Source: Marinobacterium_A aestuariivivens (GTDB lineage: Bacteria > Pseudomonadota > Gammaproteobacteria > Pseudomonadales > Balneatricaceae). Taken from it: a DNA stretch of 64,000 nucleotides. Shown here one piece after another: positions 40,472-48,279 of this stretch. A model generated the notes under the pieces. That model had not been told where the DNA came from, searched no databases, and saw only the letters and a list, made by a program, of their open reading frames with translations. Made by a program: the position numbers and the translations under genes. Numbering within the stretch: the first letter of the stretch is position 1; each line of letters starts with the position of its first letter. The stretch covers positions 3,968,001 to 4,032,000 of the forward strand of contig NZ_JBHSWE010000001.1 of NCBI RefSeq assembly GCF_042661465.1. The letters run 5' to 3'.

Positions 40472-40642
40472 GTAGGATGGGTGAAGCCGCAGTGGCACTG
40501 TGCTGTTGGGCTACAGGGGAATAGGAGCGGCGTAACCCATCGATGACCCGGTGCCAGCTTGATACATCTCGATGGATTACACGACGCTCGGGATGCATCT
40601 GTAGCCGATACTCCGTGCCCGGCGTCGTTCCACCCATCCTAC
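40472..40642. repeat. 172 bp element with 12 bp terminal inverted repeats
   Basis: Perfect terminal arms GTAGGATGGGTG (40472-40483) and CACCCATCCTAC (40631-40642). It lies between liuA and liuB within the operon. There is no coding capacity. It belongs to the GTAGGRTGGG family. Confidence 0.65.
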
Positions 40643-40669
40643 GTTGTCCCCGCCAACATGCGATGAACC

Positions 40670-41836
40670 TTATTTATTCTGGAACAGCTCGCGGCCGATC
40701 AGCATGCGGCGGATTTCCGAGGTGCCGGCACCGATCTCGTACAGTTTGGCATCGCGCAGCAGGCGGCCGGTCGGGAACTCGTTGATGTAGCCGTTGCCGC
40801 CGAGCAGCTGAATGGCGTCCAGCGCCAGCCTGGTGGCGTTTTCCGCCGAGTACAGGATAGCGCCGGCGGCGTCCTTGCGGGTGGTTTCGCCACGCTCGGC
40901 AGCCATCGCCACCATATAGACATAGGACTTGGAGGCATTCATCAGGGTGTACATGTCCGCGACCTTGCCCTGGACCAGCTGGAACTCGCCGATCGCCTTG
41001 CCGAACTGGGAACGTTCGCGGATATAGGGCACGACGACGTCCATCGCCGCCTGCATGATGCCGAGCGGCCCGCCGGACAGCACCAGGCGTTCGTAGTCGA
41101 GGCCGCTCATCAGCACCTTAACGCCGCCGTTCAACTCGCCGAGGATGTTTTCCTTCGGCACGATGCAGTCCTGAAAAACCAGCTCGCAGGTGTTGGAACC
41201 GCGCATGCCGAGCTTGTCGAGCTTCTGGGCGCGGGAAAAGCCCGGATAGTCGCGTTCGACGATGAAGGCGGTGATGCCGTGCGGGCCCTTGCTGTGGTCG
41301 GTCTTGGCATAGATGACGTAGACGTTGGCGTCCGGCCCGTTGGTGATCCACATCTTGTTGCCGTTGAGCACATAGTGATCGCCGTTGTCGCGGGCGGTCA
41401 GCTTCATCGACACCACGTCGGAGCCGGCATTGGGCTCGGACATCGCCAGGGCGCCGATATGCTCGCCGCTGATCAGCTTCGGCAGGTATTTGCGCTTCTG
41501 CTCTTCGGTGCCGTTGCGATGGATCTGGTTGACGCAAAGGTTGGAGTGGGCGCCGTAGGAGAGGCCGATCGACGCCGAGGCGCGGCTGATCTCTTCCATC
41601 GCGACGACGTGGGCCAGATAGCCCATGTCGACGCCGCCGTACTCCTCCTTGACGGTGACGCCGAGCAGGCCCATCTCGCCGAACTTGCGCCACAGCTGGT
41701 TCGGGAAGGCGTTCTCGCGGTCGGTCGCTTCGGCCAGCGGCGCGATCTCCTCGGCGGCGAAGGCGTTGACCTGCTCGCGCAGCATGTCCAGGGTTTCGCC
41801 CAGTCCAAAATTCAGTTCGGAATACTGTGAAATCAT
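40670..41836 (-). CDS. liuA: Isovaleryl-CoA dehydrogenase
   Basis: A 388-residue acyl-CoA dehydrogenase. FAD/substrate motifs include AMSEPNAGSDV and GNKMWITNGPDA. The catalytic glutamate typical of isovaleryl enzymes lies in the GLDYERLVL region, and the C-terminal YEIGAGTSEIRRMLIGRELF is complete. The start at 41836 (MISQYSELNF) is preferred over an in-frame ATG at 41869 because of family length and the AGAGGGCAGG site. It is the first gene of the liu operon. Confidence 0.93.
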   Translation of the reverse strand: MISQYSELNFGLGETLDMLREQVNAFAAEEIAPLAEATDRENAFPNQLWRKFGEMGLLGVTVKEEYGGVDMGYLAHVVAMEEISRASASIGLSYGAHSNLCVNQIHRNGTEEQKRKYLPKLISGEHIGALAMSEPNAGSDVVSMKLTARDNGDHYVLNGNKMWITNGPDANVYVIYAKTDHSKGPHGITAFIVERDYPGFSRAQKLDKLGMRGSNTCELVFQDCIVPKENILGELNGGVKVLMSGLDYERLVLSGGPLGIMQAAMDVVVPYIRERSQFGKAIGEFQLVQGKVADMYTLMNASKSYVYMVAMAAERGETTRKDAAGAILYSAENATRLALDAIQLLGGNGYINEFPTGRLLRDAKLYEIGAGTSEIRRMLIGRELFQNK

Positions 41837-41885
41837 CTTTGCCTGCCCTCTCGTGCTGTCAGGGATCACCCGGTTTGTTTTAACT

Positions 41886-41899
41886 ATACGCTATCGTAT
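41886..41899. promoter_or_regulatory. ATACG-N4-CGTAT operator 1 (probable TetR site)
   Basis: ATACGCTATCGTAT, a perfect 5+5 palindrome with a four-base spacer, ~50 bp before liuA. Identical half-sites recur at 41922 and 42598. Confidence 0.6.
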
Positions 41900-41906
41900 G
41901 GCAAGG

Positions 41907-41922
41907 CTTACGTTAACGTCAA
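41907..41922. promoter_or_regulatory. LiuR operator upstream of liuA
   Basis: CTTACGTTAACGTCAA contains the perfect palindrome ACGTTAACGT. The same 16 bp motif lies before the synthetase operon (42638), liuR (58940) and the thiolase (59446). Confidence 0.75.
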
Positions 41923-41935
41923 TACGGTGGCGTAT
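41922..41935. promoter_or_regulatory. ATACG-N4-CGTAT operator 2 (probable TetR site)
   Basis: ATACGGTGGCGTAT, sharing its first base with the end of the LiuR motif, so the two regulators would probably compete or touch here. Confidence 0.6.
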
Positions 41936-41999
41936 ATTTAGTTTACGTATAGGTAAGGCATTGGACACCAACGCAGCGAAAGGGTTTATAGATGCGCTT

Positions 42000-42548
42000 C
42001 TATGCAATCAGAAACCGCGTGCAGTACTGCTTGATCTTTTTCGGCTCGAGCCGGCAGCTGCGGTCGTTGAGCAGGCTCTGGCCGAAGATGAAGGAGTAGA
42101 AGAGGTAGGCGCGGGAATAGGCCTCGTCGCGGGAGAGGTCGAGCTTGGCGAAGAGACTCGAGACACACTCCAGGCGCTCGCGGTCGACCGCTTCGACCGC
42201 CGTGGCGGCGCGTTTGTCGTTGCGTGCCCAGTCGCGCACGGCCAGCTCGATCGCATTGCCGCGCGGGTTGGTGTTGTCGGTATAGAGCCGTATCAGGTAC
42301 TTGAGGGTGTCGGCGGCATGCTCCTCGTCCCGGGTCTGCTCGTGGATGATCTCGATACGGCGGGCGCACCACTGCTCGAGCATCTGGCCCAGCAGATCGT
42401 CGCGATTGCGGAAATGCCAGTAGAAGCCGCCCTTGGTGACCCTCAGCCGCTTGGCCAGCCCCTCGACCTTGATGCCTTCGACGCCGGCTTCGGCGAGAAC
42501 CGAAAAGGCTTCATTGATCCACTGGTCTCGGCTGAGTTTGACGTTCAT
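42000..42548 (-). CDS. TetR-family repressor
   Basis: A 182-residue protein. The N-terminal TetR HTH is clear (GIKVEGLAKRLRVTKGGFYWHF, residues ~25-46); the C-terminal ligand domain ends CRLEPKKIKQYC. The ATG at 42548 follows AAGGAA. It lies directly upstream of liuA on the same strand and divergent from the synthetase operon. Three ATACG-N4-CGTAT palindromes in its two flanks are its likely operators. An acyl-CoA ligand is a reasonable guess. Confidence 0.85.
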   Translation of the reverse strand: MNVKLSRDQWINEAFSVLAEAGVEGIKVEGLAKRLRVTKGGFYWHFRNRDDLLGQMLEQWCARRIEIIHEQTRDEEHAADTLKYLIRLYTDNTNPRGNAIELAVRDWARNDKRAATAVEAVDRERLECVSSLFAKLDLSRDEAYSRAYLFYSFIFGQSLLNDRSCRLEPKKIKQYCTRFLIA

Positions 42549-42597
42549 CGGCGGTTCCTTCAATACACTTCGGCACAGGGTAACGCAAAACGTAAAT

Positions 42598-42611
42598 ATA
42601 CGGAAACGTAT
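42598..42611. promoter_or_regulatory. ATACG-N4-CGTAT operator 3 (probable TetR site)
   Basis: ATACGGAAACGTAT in the divergent promoter between tetR and the acyl-CoA synthetase operon; consistent with autoregulation. Confidence 0.6.
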
Positions 42612-42637
42612 GGATGGCGCCTGTTACATTTCGATAC

Positions 42638-42653
42638 TTTACGTTTACGTCAA
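42638..42653. promoter_or_regulatory. LiuR operator upstream of the synthetase operon
   Basis: TTTACGTTTACGTCAA, one base away from the consensus in its centre, ~90 bp before the synthetase start. Confidence 0.7.
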
Positions 42654-42745
42654 TACCGTGATATAGCTTAGGGTATTCCCTTATTTGAATTGTCCTGTTC
42701 GACAGGACCAGGCCTGACAACATTAACAAGCGAGGCAGGGGCAAG

Positions 42746-44395
42746 ATGAGCACACAAGCGTACGATGCACTTTACCGCGACTTCATGCCGGCGCAGATCG
42801 AGGCACAGCTGATCGGCGATCTGGAGCGGGGCTTCAATGTCTGCGAGGAGATCTGCGACCGCTGGGCCGAGGGCGATCGCATCGGCCTCTATTATGAAGG
42901 GCTCGAGCGACCGGCCAGCAGCCACGGTTTTGCCGAGCTGAAGGCGCGGGCGGCCCGTTTTGCCAATTATCTGAAAGCCTGTGGCATCGGTCGTGGTGAC
43001 CGGGTGGCGGGTCTGTTGCCCCGTACCCCCGAACTGCTGGTGGTCGTGCTGGGGACGCTGCGCGCCGGCGCCGTCTATCAACCGCTGTTCACGGCCTTCG
43101 GGTCCGGTGCCATCGAATACCGTCTGTCCCGTGCCGGTACCAAGCTGGTGGTGACGGACCCGGCCAACCGCAACAAGCTCGACGATGTTCAGAACTGCCC
43201 GCCGATCCTGCTGGTGGACCGCGACAGTGCCGCAGAGCGTTACGCGTCCGATCCCGATTTCGCCCGATCGCTCGCCGATCAGGCTGCCGAGTTCGAACCG
43301 GTGCGTATCGGCGCCGACGAGCCTTTCCTGCAGATGTTCACGTCGGGCACCGTCGGCAAGGCCAAGGGTGTCGCGGTGCCGGCGCGGGCACTGCTGTCGT
43401 TCTACGCCTACATGCGTTATGCCATCGACCTGCGTCCGGAAGACCGCTATTGGAATGTTGCCGATCCGGGTTGGGCCTACGGGCTCTACTACGCCGTGGT
43501 CGGTCCGCTGCTGCTGGGCAACGCGACCCACTTCAACGAACAGGGGTTCACCGCCGACAGCACCTACGAGATGATTCGCAAGTACCGCATCACCAATCTG
43601 GCGGCCGCCCCGACCGCCTACCGGATGCTGATGGCCAATGACGACGGCAGGGAGGACAGCCTGGGGTTGCGCGTCGCCAGCAGTGCCGGCGAGCCGCTGA
43701 ATCCCGAAGTGATCGGCTGGGTCAACCGCCGCCTCGGTTGTCCGGTCATGGACCACTATGGCCAGACCGAAACCGGTATGACCTGCTGCAATCACCATGC
43801 TCTGGAGCATCAGGTGCGCGTCGGCTCGATGGGCTTCTCGATGCCCGGTCACCGGGTGGTGGCGCTGGACACCGACTGCAACGAGATCGGCGAGGGCGAG
43901 ATTGGCCAGCTGGCGGTCGATACCGAAAACTCGCCGCTGTTCTTCTTCCAGGGCTATACCTGGGGCGAAAAGAATCCGTTCCACGGGCGCTACTATCTGA
44001 CCGGCGATGTCGTCATGAGCCATGGCGACGGCAGCTACTCCTTTACCGGTCGCGACGACGACATCATCACCACCGCCGGTTACCGTGTGGGACCTGCCGA
44101 TGTCGAAAGCACGCTGCTGGAGCATCCGGCGGTGGCCGAGAGCGGTGTGGTCGGCAAGCCCGATGCCAAACGCGGCGCCATCATCAAGGCCTATGTGGTG
44201 ACCAGGGCACAGTACGATGCCGATGAAGCACTGGCGGAGGAACTCAAGCAGCTGGTACGCTCGCGCCTGTCGACCCATGCCTTTCCACGGGAGATCGAGT
44301 TCGTCGAAGCGTTGCCGAAAACGCCCAGTGGCAAGATCCAGCGTTTTGTGCTGCGCAACCAGGCCCGGGAAGAGAGCGAGCGCCTCGCGGTTTGA
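42746..44395 (+). CDS. AMP-forming acyl-CoA synthetase
   Basis: A 549-residue ANL-superfamily ligase. The phosphate loop is TSGTVGKAKG (a variant of TSGTTGxPKG), the A5 motif is DHYGQTETG, the A7 motif is YLTGDV, and the catalytic lysine is in TPSGKIQRF. It may activate acetoacetate, isovalerate or another short acid. The LiuR-type operator upstream ties it to branched-chain acid use. It is the first gene of a three-gene operon with a thioesterase and a hydrolase. Confidence 0.85.
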   Translation: MSTQAYDALYRDFMPAQIEAQLIGDLERGFNVCEEICDRWAEGDRIGLYYEGLERPASSHGFAELKARAARFANYLKACGIGRGDRVAGLLPRTPELLVVVLGTLRAGAVYQPLFTAFGSGAIEYRLSRAGTKLVVTDPANRNKLDDVQNCPPILLVDRDSAAERYASDPDFARSLADQAAEFEPVRIGADEPFLQMFTSGTVGKAKGVAVPARALLSFYAYMRYAIDLRPEDRYWNVADPGWAYGLYYAVVGPLLLGNATHFNEQGFTADSTYEMIRKYRITNLAAAPTAYRMLMANDDGREDSLGLRVASSAGEPLNPEVIGWVNRRLGCPVMDHYGQTETGMTCCNHHALEHQVRVGSMGFSMPGHRVVALDTDCNEIGEGEIGQLAVDTENSPLFFFQGYTWGEKNPFHGRYYLTGDVVMSHGDGSYSFTGRDDDIITTAGYRVGPADVESTLLEHPAVAESGVVGKPDAKRGAIIKAYVVTRAQYDADEALAEELKQLVRSRLSTHAFPREIEFVEALPKTPSGKIQRFVLRNQAREESERLAV

Positions 44396-44456
44396 GGGGG
44401 CAGTATCGACGGCCCCCGAAGGGGGCCGGCATGTTCGACATGCAAGGAGACACAGG

Positions 44457-44876
44457 ATGCCGGTGCTGACACTGGAGCAGTTGAACGAGTTTCTCGCCGA
44501 GCACTTTCCCCAGGGCGACCAGTATGGCGCCCTGGAGCGGGTCGGACCCGGTAGTGCGGTGATGCGCCTGTCGGTCTCTGACCAGCATCTGCGTCCCGGC
44601 GGCACCGTGTCGGGGCCTGTGATGATGGCGCTGGCCGACGTCGCCGTCTATGCGGCGCTGCTGACGAAGATCGGGCCGGTGCCGCTGGCGGTGACCAGCA
44701 ACCTCAATATCAGTTTTCTGCACAAACCCCAGGCCGGTGCGGACCTGGTGGCCGAGGCGAGGATGCTCAAGGTCGGACGCATGCTGGGCGTCGGCGAGGT
44801 CTATCTATACTCGGGCGACGCCTCTGAGCCGGTGGCGCACGCGACCATCACCTATGCGATACCGCTGGAAAGATAG
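44457..44876 (+). CDS. PaaI-type hotdog thioesterase
   Basis: A 139-residue hotdog-fold protein with the PaaI motif GGTVSGPVMMALADVAVYAAL (catalytic Asp near residue 60). It probably hydrolyses acyl-CoA to free stalled CoA. It lies 62 bp after the synthetase; a GGCCCCC/GGGGGCC hairpin (44412-44428) lies between them without a T tract. The start at 44457 follows AAGGAGA. Confidence 0.8.
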   Translation: MPVLTLEQLNEFLAEHFPQGDQYGALERVGPGSAVMRLSVSDQHLRPGGTVSGPVMMALADVAVYAALLTKIGPVPLAVTSNLNISFLHKPQAGADLVAEARMLKVGRMLGVGEVYLYSGDASEPVAHATITYAIPLER

Positions 44877-44961
44877 CGCACAGCAACAAGCTGACAGTTA
44901 ACAGTAAAAAGGGGAGCGCGTAACGCGTCACCCGCGCTTGCAGCTCCGAAGAGGGACAGTG

Positions 44962-45780
44962 ATGAGGATAGAGTGGGAAACCCGGCAACTGGCGCTGGAC
45001 GAGGGTGTCAGTATCCGGGCACTGCATGGCCGCCATGAAAACAGCGAAGGCGGTCGGCCGACGCTGGTGCTGTTGCACGAGGCGCTGGGCTGCATCGCGA
45101 TGTGGAAGCAGGTACCGCAGTCTCTGGCCGAGATGACCGGCTGTGATGTCTTCGTCTACGAGCGGCGTGGCTATGGCGGTTCGAGTCCGATCGAACTGCC
45201 TCGGCCCGATGATTATCTGCAGCAGGAGGGCGCCGTCTGGCTGCCGCGGGTGCTGGAGGCGGCGGGGCTCGACCGGGTGACGCTGGTCGGCCACAGCGAC
45301 GGCGGTTCCATCGCGCTGGTCGGCGCCGCGGTGCTGGGCGACCGGGTGCGGGCGCTGGTGGCGATGGCGGCCCATATCGATATCGACGCCCTGACGCTCG
45401 GTGGAATCCGAGCGGCGGTGGAGCGCTACCGGACGCCGGGCAGCGACCTGCCGGAGCGGCTTGCCCGCTACCATGGCGAGCGCACCGATCTGCTGTTCCG
45501 TGCCTGGCACGAAACCTGGACCCGGCCCGGCTACGAGAATTTCGATCTGCGTCCCTGGCTCGGCGACATCCGCTGCCCGGCGCTGATCATGCAGGGCGAG
45601 GACGATCAGTACGGCCTGCCGGAGCAGGTGTTCGAGACCTGCCGGCATATCGGTGCCCATGCACGGCCGCTGATGCTGCCGGACTGCGGTCACATACCGC
45701 ACCTGGAGGCGCCGCAGGCCACCCTCGGCGCCATTACCGACTTCCTAGAAGGGCTACGCCTAACGCGTCCAGCCGGGTAG
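44962..45780 (+). CDS. Alpha/beta hydrolase
   Basis: A 272-residue alpha/beta hydrolase. The nucleophile elbow is GHSDGG (Ser ~115); the oxyanion region is LLHEALGCIAMW; the acid is near QGEDDQYG and the base is in CGHIPHLE. The specificity is unknown. The TAG stop (45778-45780) is part of the GTAGGGTGG repeat that starts at 45777. It is last in the synthetase-thioesterase operon. Confidence 0.8.
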   Translation: MRIEWETRQLALDEGVSIRALHGRHENSEGGRPTLVLLHEALGCIAMWKQVPQSLAEMTGCDVFVYERRGYGGSSPIELPRPDDYLQQEGAVWLPRVLEAAGLDRVTLVGHSDGGSIALVGAAVLGDRVRALVAMAAHIDIDALTLGGIRAAVERYRTPGSDLPERLARYHGERTDLLFRAWHETWTRPGYENFDLRPWLGDIRCPALIMQGEDDQYGLPEQVFETCRHIGAHARPLMLPDCGHIPHLEAPQATLGAITDFLEGLRLTRPAG

Positions 45781-45910
45781 GGTGGAATGAGCGCCGAAGG
45801 TGCGAATTCCACCGGCTGTATCCAGCGCCGCAGCGCCAGTTGAATCACACGAGGCCGATAATACGGGATGGCGTTCCACCGGTGGAATTCGCAGGCTCAT
45901 TCCATCCTAC
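45777..45910. repeat. GTAGGGTGGAATGAGC element with terminal inverted repeats
   Basis: Arms GTAGGGTGGAATGAGC (45777-45792) and GCTCATTCCATCCTAC (45895-45910) pair with one G-T mismatch. It overlaps the hydrolase stop codon. Confidence 0.6.
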
Positions 45911-45926
45911 GGCAAGCTTGCCGTTT

Positions 45927-46547
45927 TCAGCTCTTGGCTTCCCCGAGCCGGTTCGCCATATTGACCAGCTCCGGCAGGCTGTCGGCCTGCATCTTGCTCA
46001 TCACTCTCGAGCGGTGCACTTCCACGGTCTTCGGGCTGATGCCGAGTTCTTCGGCGATTTCACGGTTGGGTCTGCCGACGACGACCAGCGCCATCACTTC
46101 CTTCTCGCGCCGGCTGAGACTTGAGTGTCGCTGCCTGATCCGCTGCAGGGCCCGGCCCTGTTGCAGCTGCTCGTCGGCCCGGGCGAGGCCCTGACGCACC
46201 AGGTGGAGCAGGCTGTCGTCGTCAAAGGGCTTTTCGAGAAAGTCCATGGCGCCGTTCTTCAGTGCGGTTACCGCCATCGGAATATCACCGTGACCGCTGA
46301 TCACGATCACCGGCAGGCAGATATCGCGTTCGTGCAGTATCTGCTGCAGAGCCAGTCCGCTCAGGGTTGGCATGCGCACATCGAGCAGCATGCAGCCGGG
46401 CTGGCCATCGTATTGGTCCAGGAATCGCTCGGCCGAGGCGAATCCCCTTACCTGCAGTCCATCCGACTCCAGCAGCCATTGCATCGAGTCGCGGAAGTCG
46501 TCGTCGTCGTCGACGATAAAAACCGTCGTCTCCGGTGTTGAGTTCAT
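45927..46547 (-). CDS. FixJ/NarL-like response regulator
   Basis: A 206-residue protein. The receiver domain (~8-120) has the acidic pocket VDDDDDF and phospho-acceptor in MLLDVRMP; a LuxR-type HTH follows (LSRREKEVMALVVVGRPNREIAEELGIS region, ~140-195). Its start ATG overlaps the kinase stop (ATGA at 46544-46547), so the pair is translationally coupled. The target genes are unknown. Confidence 0.88.
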   Translation of the reverse strand: MNSTPETTVFIVDDDDDFRDSMQWLLESDGLQVRGFASAERFLDQYDGQPGCMLLDVRMPTLSGLALQQILHERDICLPVIVISGHGDIPMAVTALKNGAMDFLEKPFDDDSLLHLVRQGLARADEQLQQGRALQRIRQRHSSLSRREKEVMALVVVGRPNREIAEELGISPKTVEVHRSRVMSKMQADSLPELVNMANRLGEAKS

Positions 46548-48121
46548 CTGTCGTCCTGGTCTTGCAATCTGGGTGTGTCCAACCTGTCCCCCGGCCGCCT
46601 GGCAGGCAGCCGGAACTGAAAAAGGGTACCGCTGCGGCCGTCGCTATCGGCCCAGAGCTGGCCGCCGTGACTCTCGACGATGGTGCGGGAGATCGCCAGA
46701 CCCATGCCCAGGCCACTTGGCTTGGAGGTATAGAAAGCGTCGAACAGCCGGCTCAGCCTTTGGGCATCGACGCCGCCGCCATAGTCCCTGACGGTGACCT
46801 CGATATATCCGTCACGGTGGCGGCTGCCAATGTTAACCGCTCGCCGGGGACACTCACAATCGGCATAGGCCTCAATGGCATTGCGCAGCAGGTTCAGCAG
46901 CACCTGCTCGATCTGGATACGGTCGGCGCAGAGCGGAGGATCCGACGGATCCAGGTCGAAGTCGAAGCCAATGTCGTTGTCACTGGCCTCCTGGTGCAGA
47001 AATCCGGCGACTTCGCGGCAGCTGTCGTTGATCGAAAAAACGATCCGCTGGTACTCGGTGCGGCGCACGAAGCTGCGCATGCGCTTGACGATCTCGGCCG
47101 CCCGACGGGCCTGCCCGGTGATCAGTTCCATGGTACGCAGTACCTGCTCGAGACCTGGATTGCGGTCCTCCTCGAAGCGGCGCAGGGTACCACGGCAGTA
47201 GTTCAGGATCGCCGCCAGCGGCTGGTTGACTTCGTGCGCGAGCCCCGTGGCCATCTCGCCAACCGACAGCAGGCGCGACATGTGGGCCATCTCCAGCTGC
47301 TGACGCCTGGCGGCTTCCTCGGCCTGGCGCTTGAGCGTGATATCGCGACCGATGATCGAGTAATACTCGACCCTGCGATTGCCGGCATGGTTGCGGTGGG
47401 CGATGATTTCGCGGATTTCGGCGATGCGCGCCCCCGCCGCGGGAGGCAGCTGCATCGGGATGCTGCCGTACCAGGTGCCGTGCTGGGCGGCATGGTCGAG
47501 CGCAGCCTGCAGCAGGCTTCGGTAGATCCCGTCACTGAACAGCTGCTGCAGGTGGAAGGAGACCGGGCCGTTCTGATGGGTACCGAGGGTGGTCGATGCC
47601 GCCTCGTTGAGGTAGGTCAGCTGCTGGCTGTCGGCACTGCAGAACATCACCATGTCGGAGCAGGCCTCGACGACACGGGCCAGGCGGCGGGTAGCGCGCA
47701 ATGCCTGTTCGCGGGCCGTGACGTCGCGCGAGACGCAGATGATCTCCAGCGGTTCGCCGCTGTCGTCACGGATGGTGCGGCTGGTGGTTTCCAGCCAGAC
47801 ATAGTGGCCCTCCTTGTGGCGATAGCGAAAGAGGTTGGTGTAAAGGCCGCCCCTGTAGCTGACCGATTCGGTACGCTTGACCAGATTGTCGGCATCGTCG
47901 GGGTGGAAGAGGTCGTAGCCCGGTGTGCCGATCATCTCCTCGACGCGATAGCCCAGCAGCTTTTCAACCGCCGGACTGACGTCGACATAGGTCCATTCCG
48001 GTGTCGGGGTGTGTCGCGAGATCATGTCGGTCGACTGTTCGGCCAGCAGGCGGTAACGGTCCGCCTCCCGGCGGCATTGCGCCAGGGCCTGCTCGAGGGC
48101 CTGTTCCTTTGCTGTGCTCAT
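46544..48121 (-). CDS. PAS-containing sensor histidine kinase, FixL-like
   Basis: A 525-residue soluble kinase without membrane helices. Two PAS domains (~20-140 and ~150-275) precede the HisKA region with the H-box GLAHEVNQPLAAILNYC, followed by HATPase motifs (N-box LLRNAIEAYA, G1 DYGGGVDAQ, G2 GLGMGLAIS). The PAS domains lack an obvious haem-binding FixL histidine context, so the signal is unknown. It is followed directly by its response regulator. Confidence 0.88.
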   Translation of the reverse strand: MSTAKEQALEQALAQCRREADRYRLLAEQSTDMISRHTPTPEWTYVDVSPAVEKLLGYRVEEMIGTPGYDLFHPDDADNLVKRTESVSYRGGLYTNLFRYRHKEGHYVWLETTSRTIRDDSGEPLEIICVSRDVTAREQALRATRRLARVVEACSDMVMFCSADSQQLTYLNEAASTTLGTHQNGPVSFHLQQLFSDGIYRSLLQAALDHAAQHGTWYGSIPMQLPPAAGARIAEIREIIAHRNHAGNRRVEYYSIIGRDITLKRQAEEAARRQQLEMAHMSRLLSVGEMATGLAHEVNQPLAAILNYCRGTLRRFEEDRNPGLEQVLRTMELITGQARRAAEIVKRMRSFVRRTEYQRIVFSINDSCREVAGFLHQEASDNDIGFDFDLDPSDPPLCADRIQIEQVLLNLLRNAIEAYADCECPRRAVNIGSRHRDGYIEVTVRDYGGGVDAQRLSRLFDAFYTSKPSGLGMGLAISRTIVESHGGQLWADSDGRSGTLFQFRLPARRPGDRLDTPRLQDQDDR

Positions 48122-48186
48122 GCTTGCGCCCGGTTTGAAAAGGGTATGGGCCTAGTGTAACCGAGGGACTACGGGATTACCCTAGC

Positions 48187-48262
48187 GAGGCGTGAGGCGT
48201 GAGGCGTGAGGCGTGAGGTTTGGCCGAATGTAGGGTGGCAATGAGCGGAGCGAATTCCGCCT
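48187..48262. repeat. 7 bp tandem repeat plus half of a GTAGGGTGG repeat
   Basis: GAGGCGT is repeated four times with a partial fifth copy (48187-48218). A half element GTAGGGTGGCAATGAGC follows at 48229-48262. They lie in the 158 bp gap between the kinase start and the GGDEF/EAL gene's end. Confidence 0.6.
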
Positions 48263-48279
48263 TTACGCAGGGGGCGGGG

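Noticed and set aside
46544..48121. The PAS kinase as a LuxQ/LuxN quorum kinase for the LuxP nearby
   Set aside because: It has no membrane helices or periplasmic domain, so it cannot contact LuxP; the adjacent GGDEF/EAL protein is the better partner.
48187..48218. GAGGCGT tandem repeat as a CRISPR array
   Set aside because: The units are seven bases with no spacers; no CRISPR array or cas gene occurs anywhere in the window.
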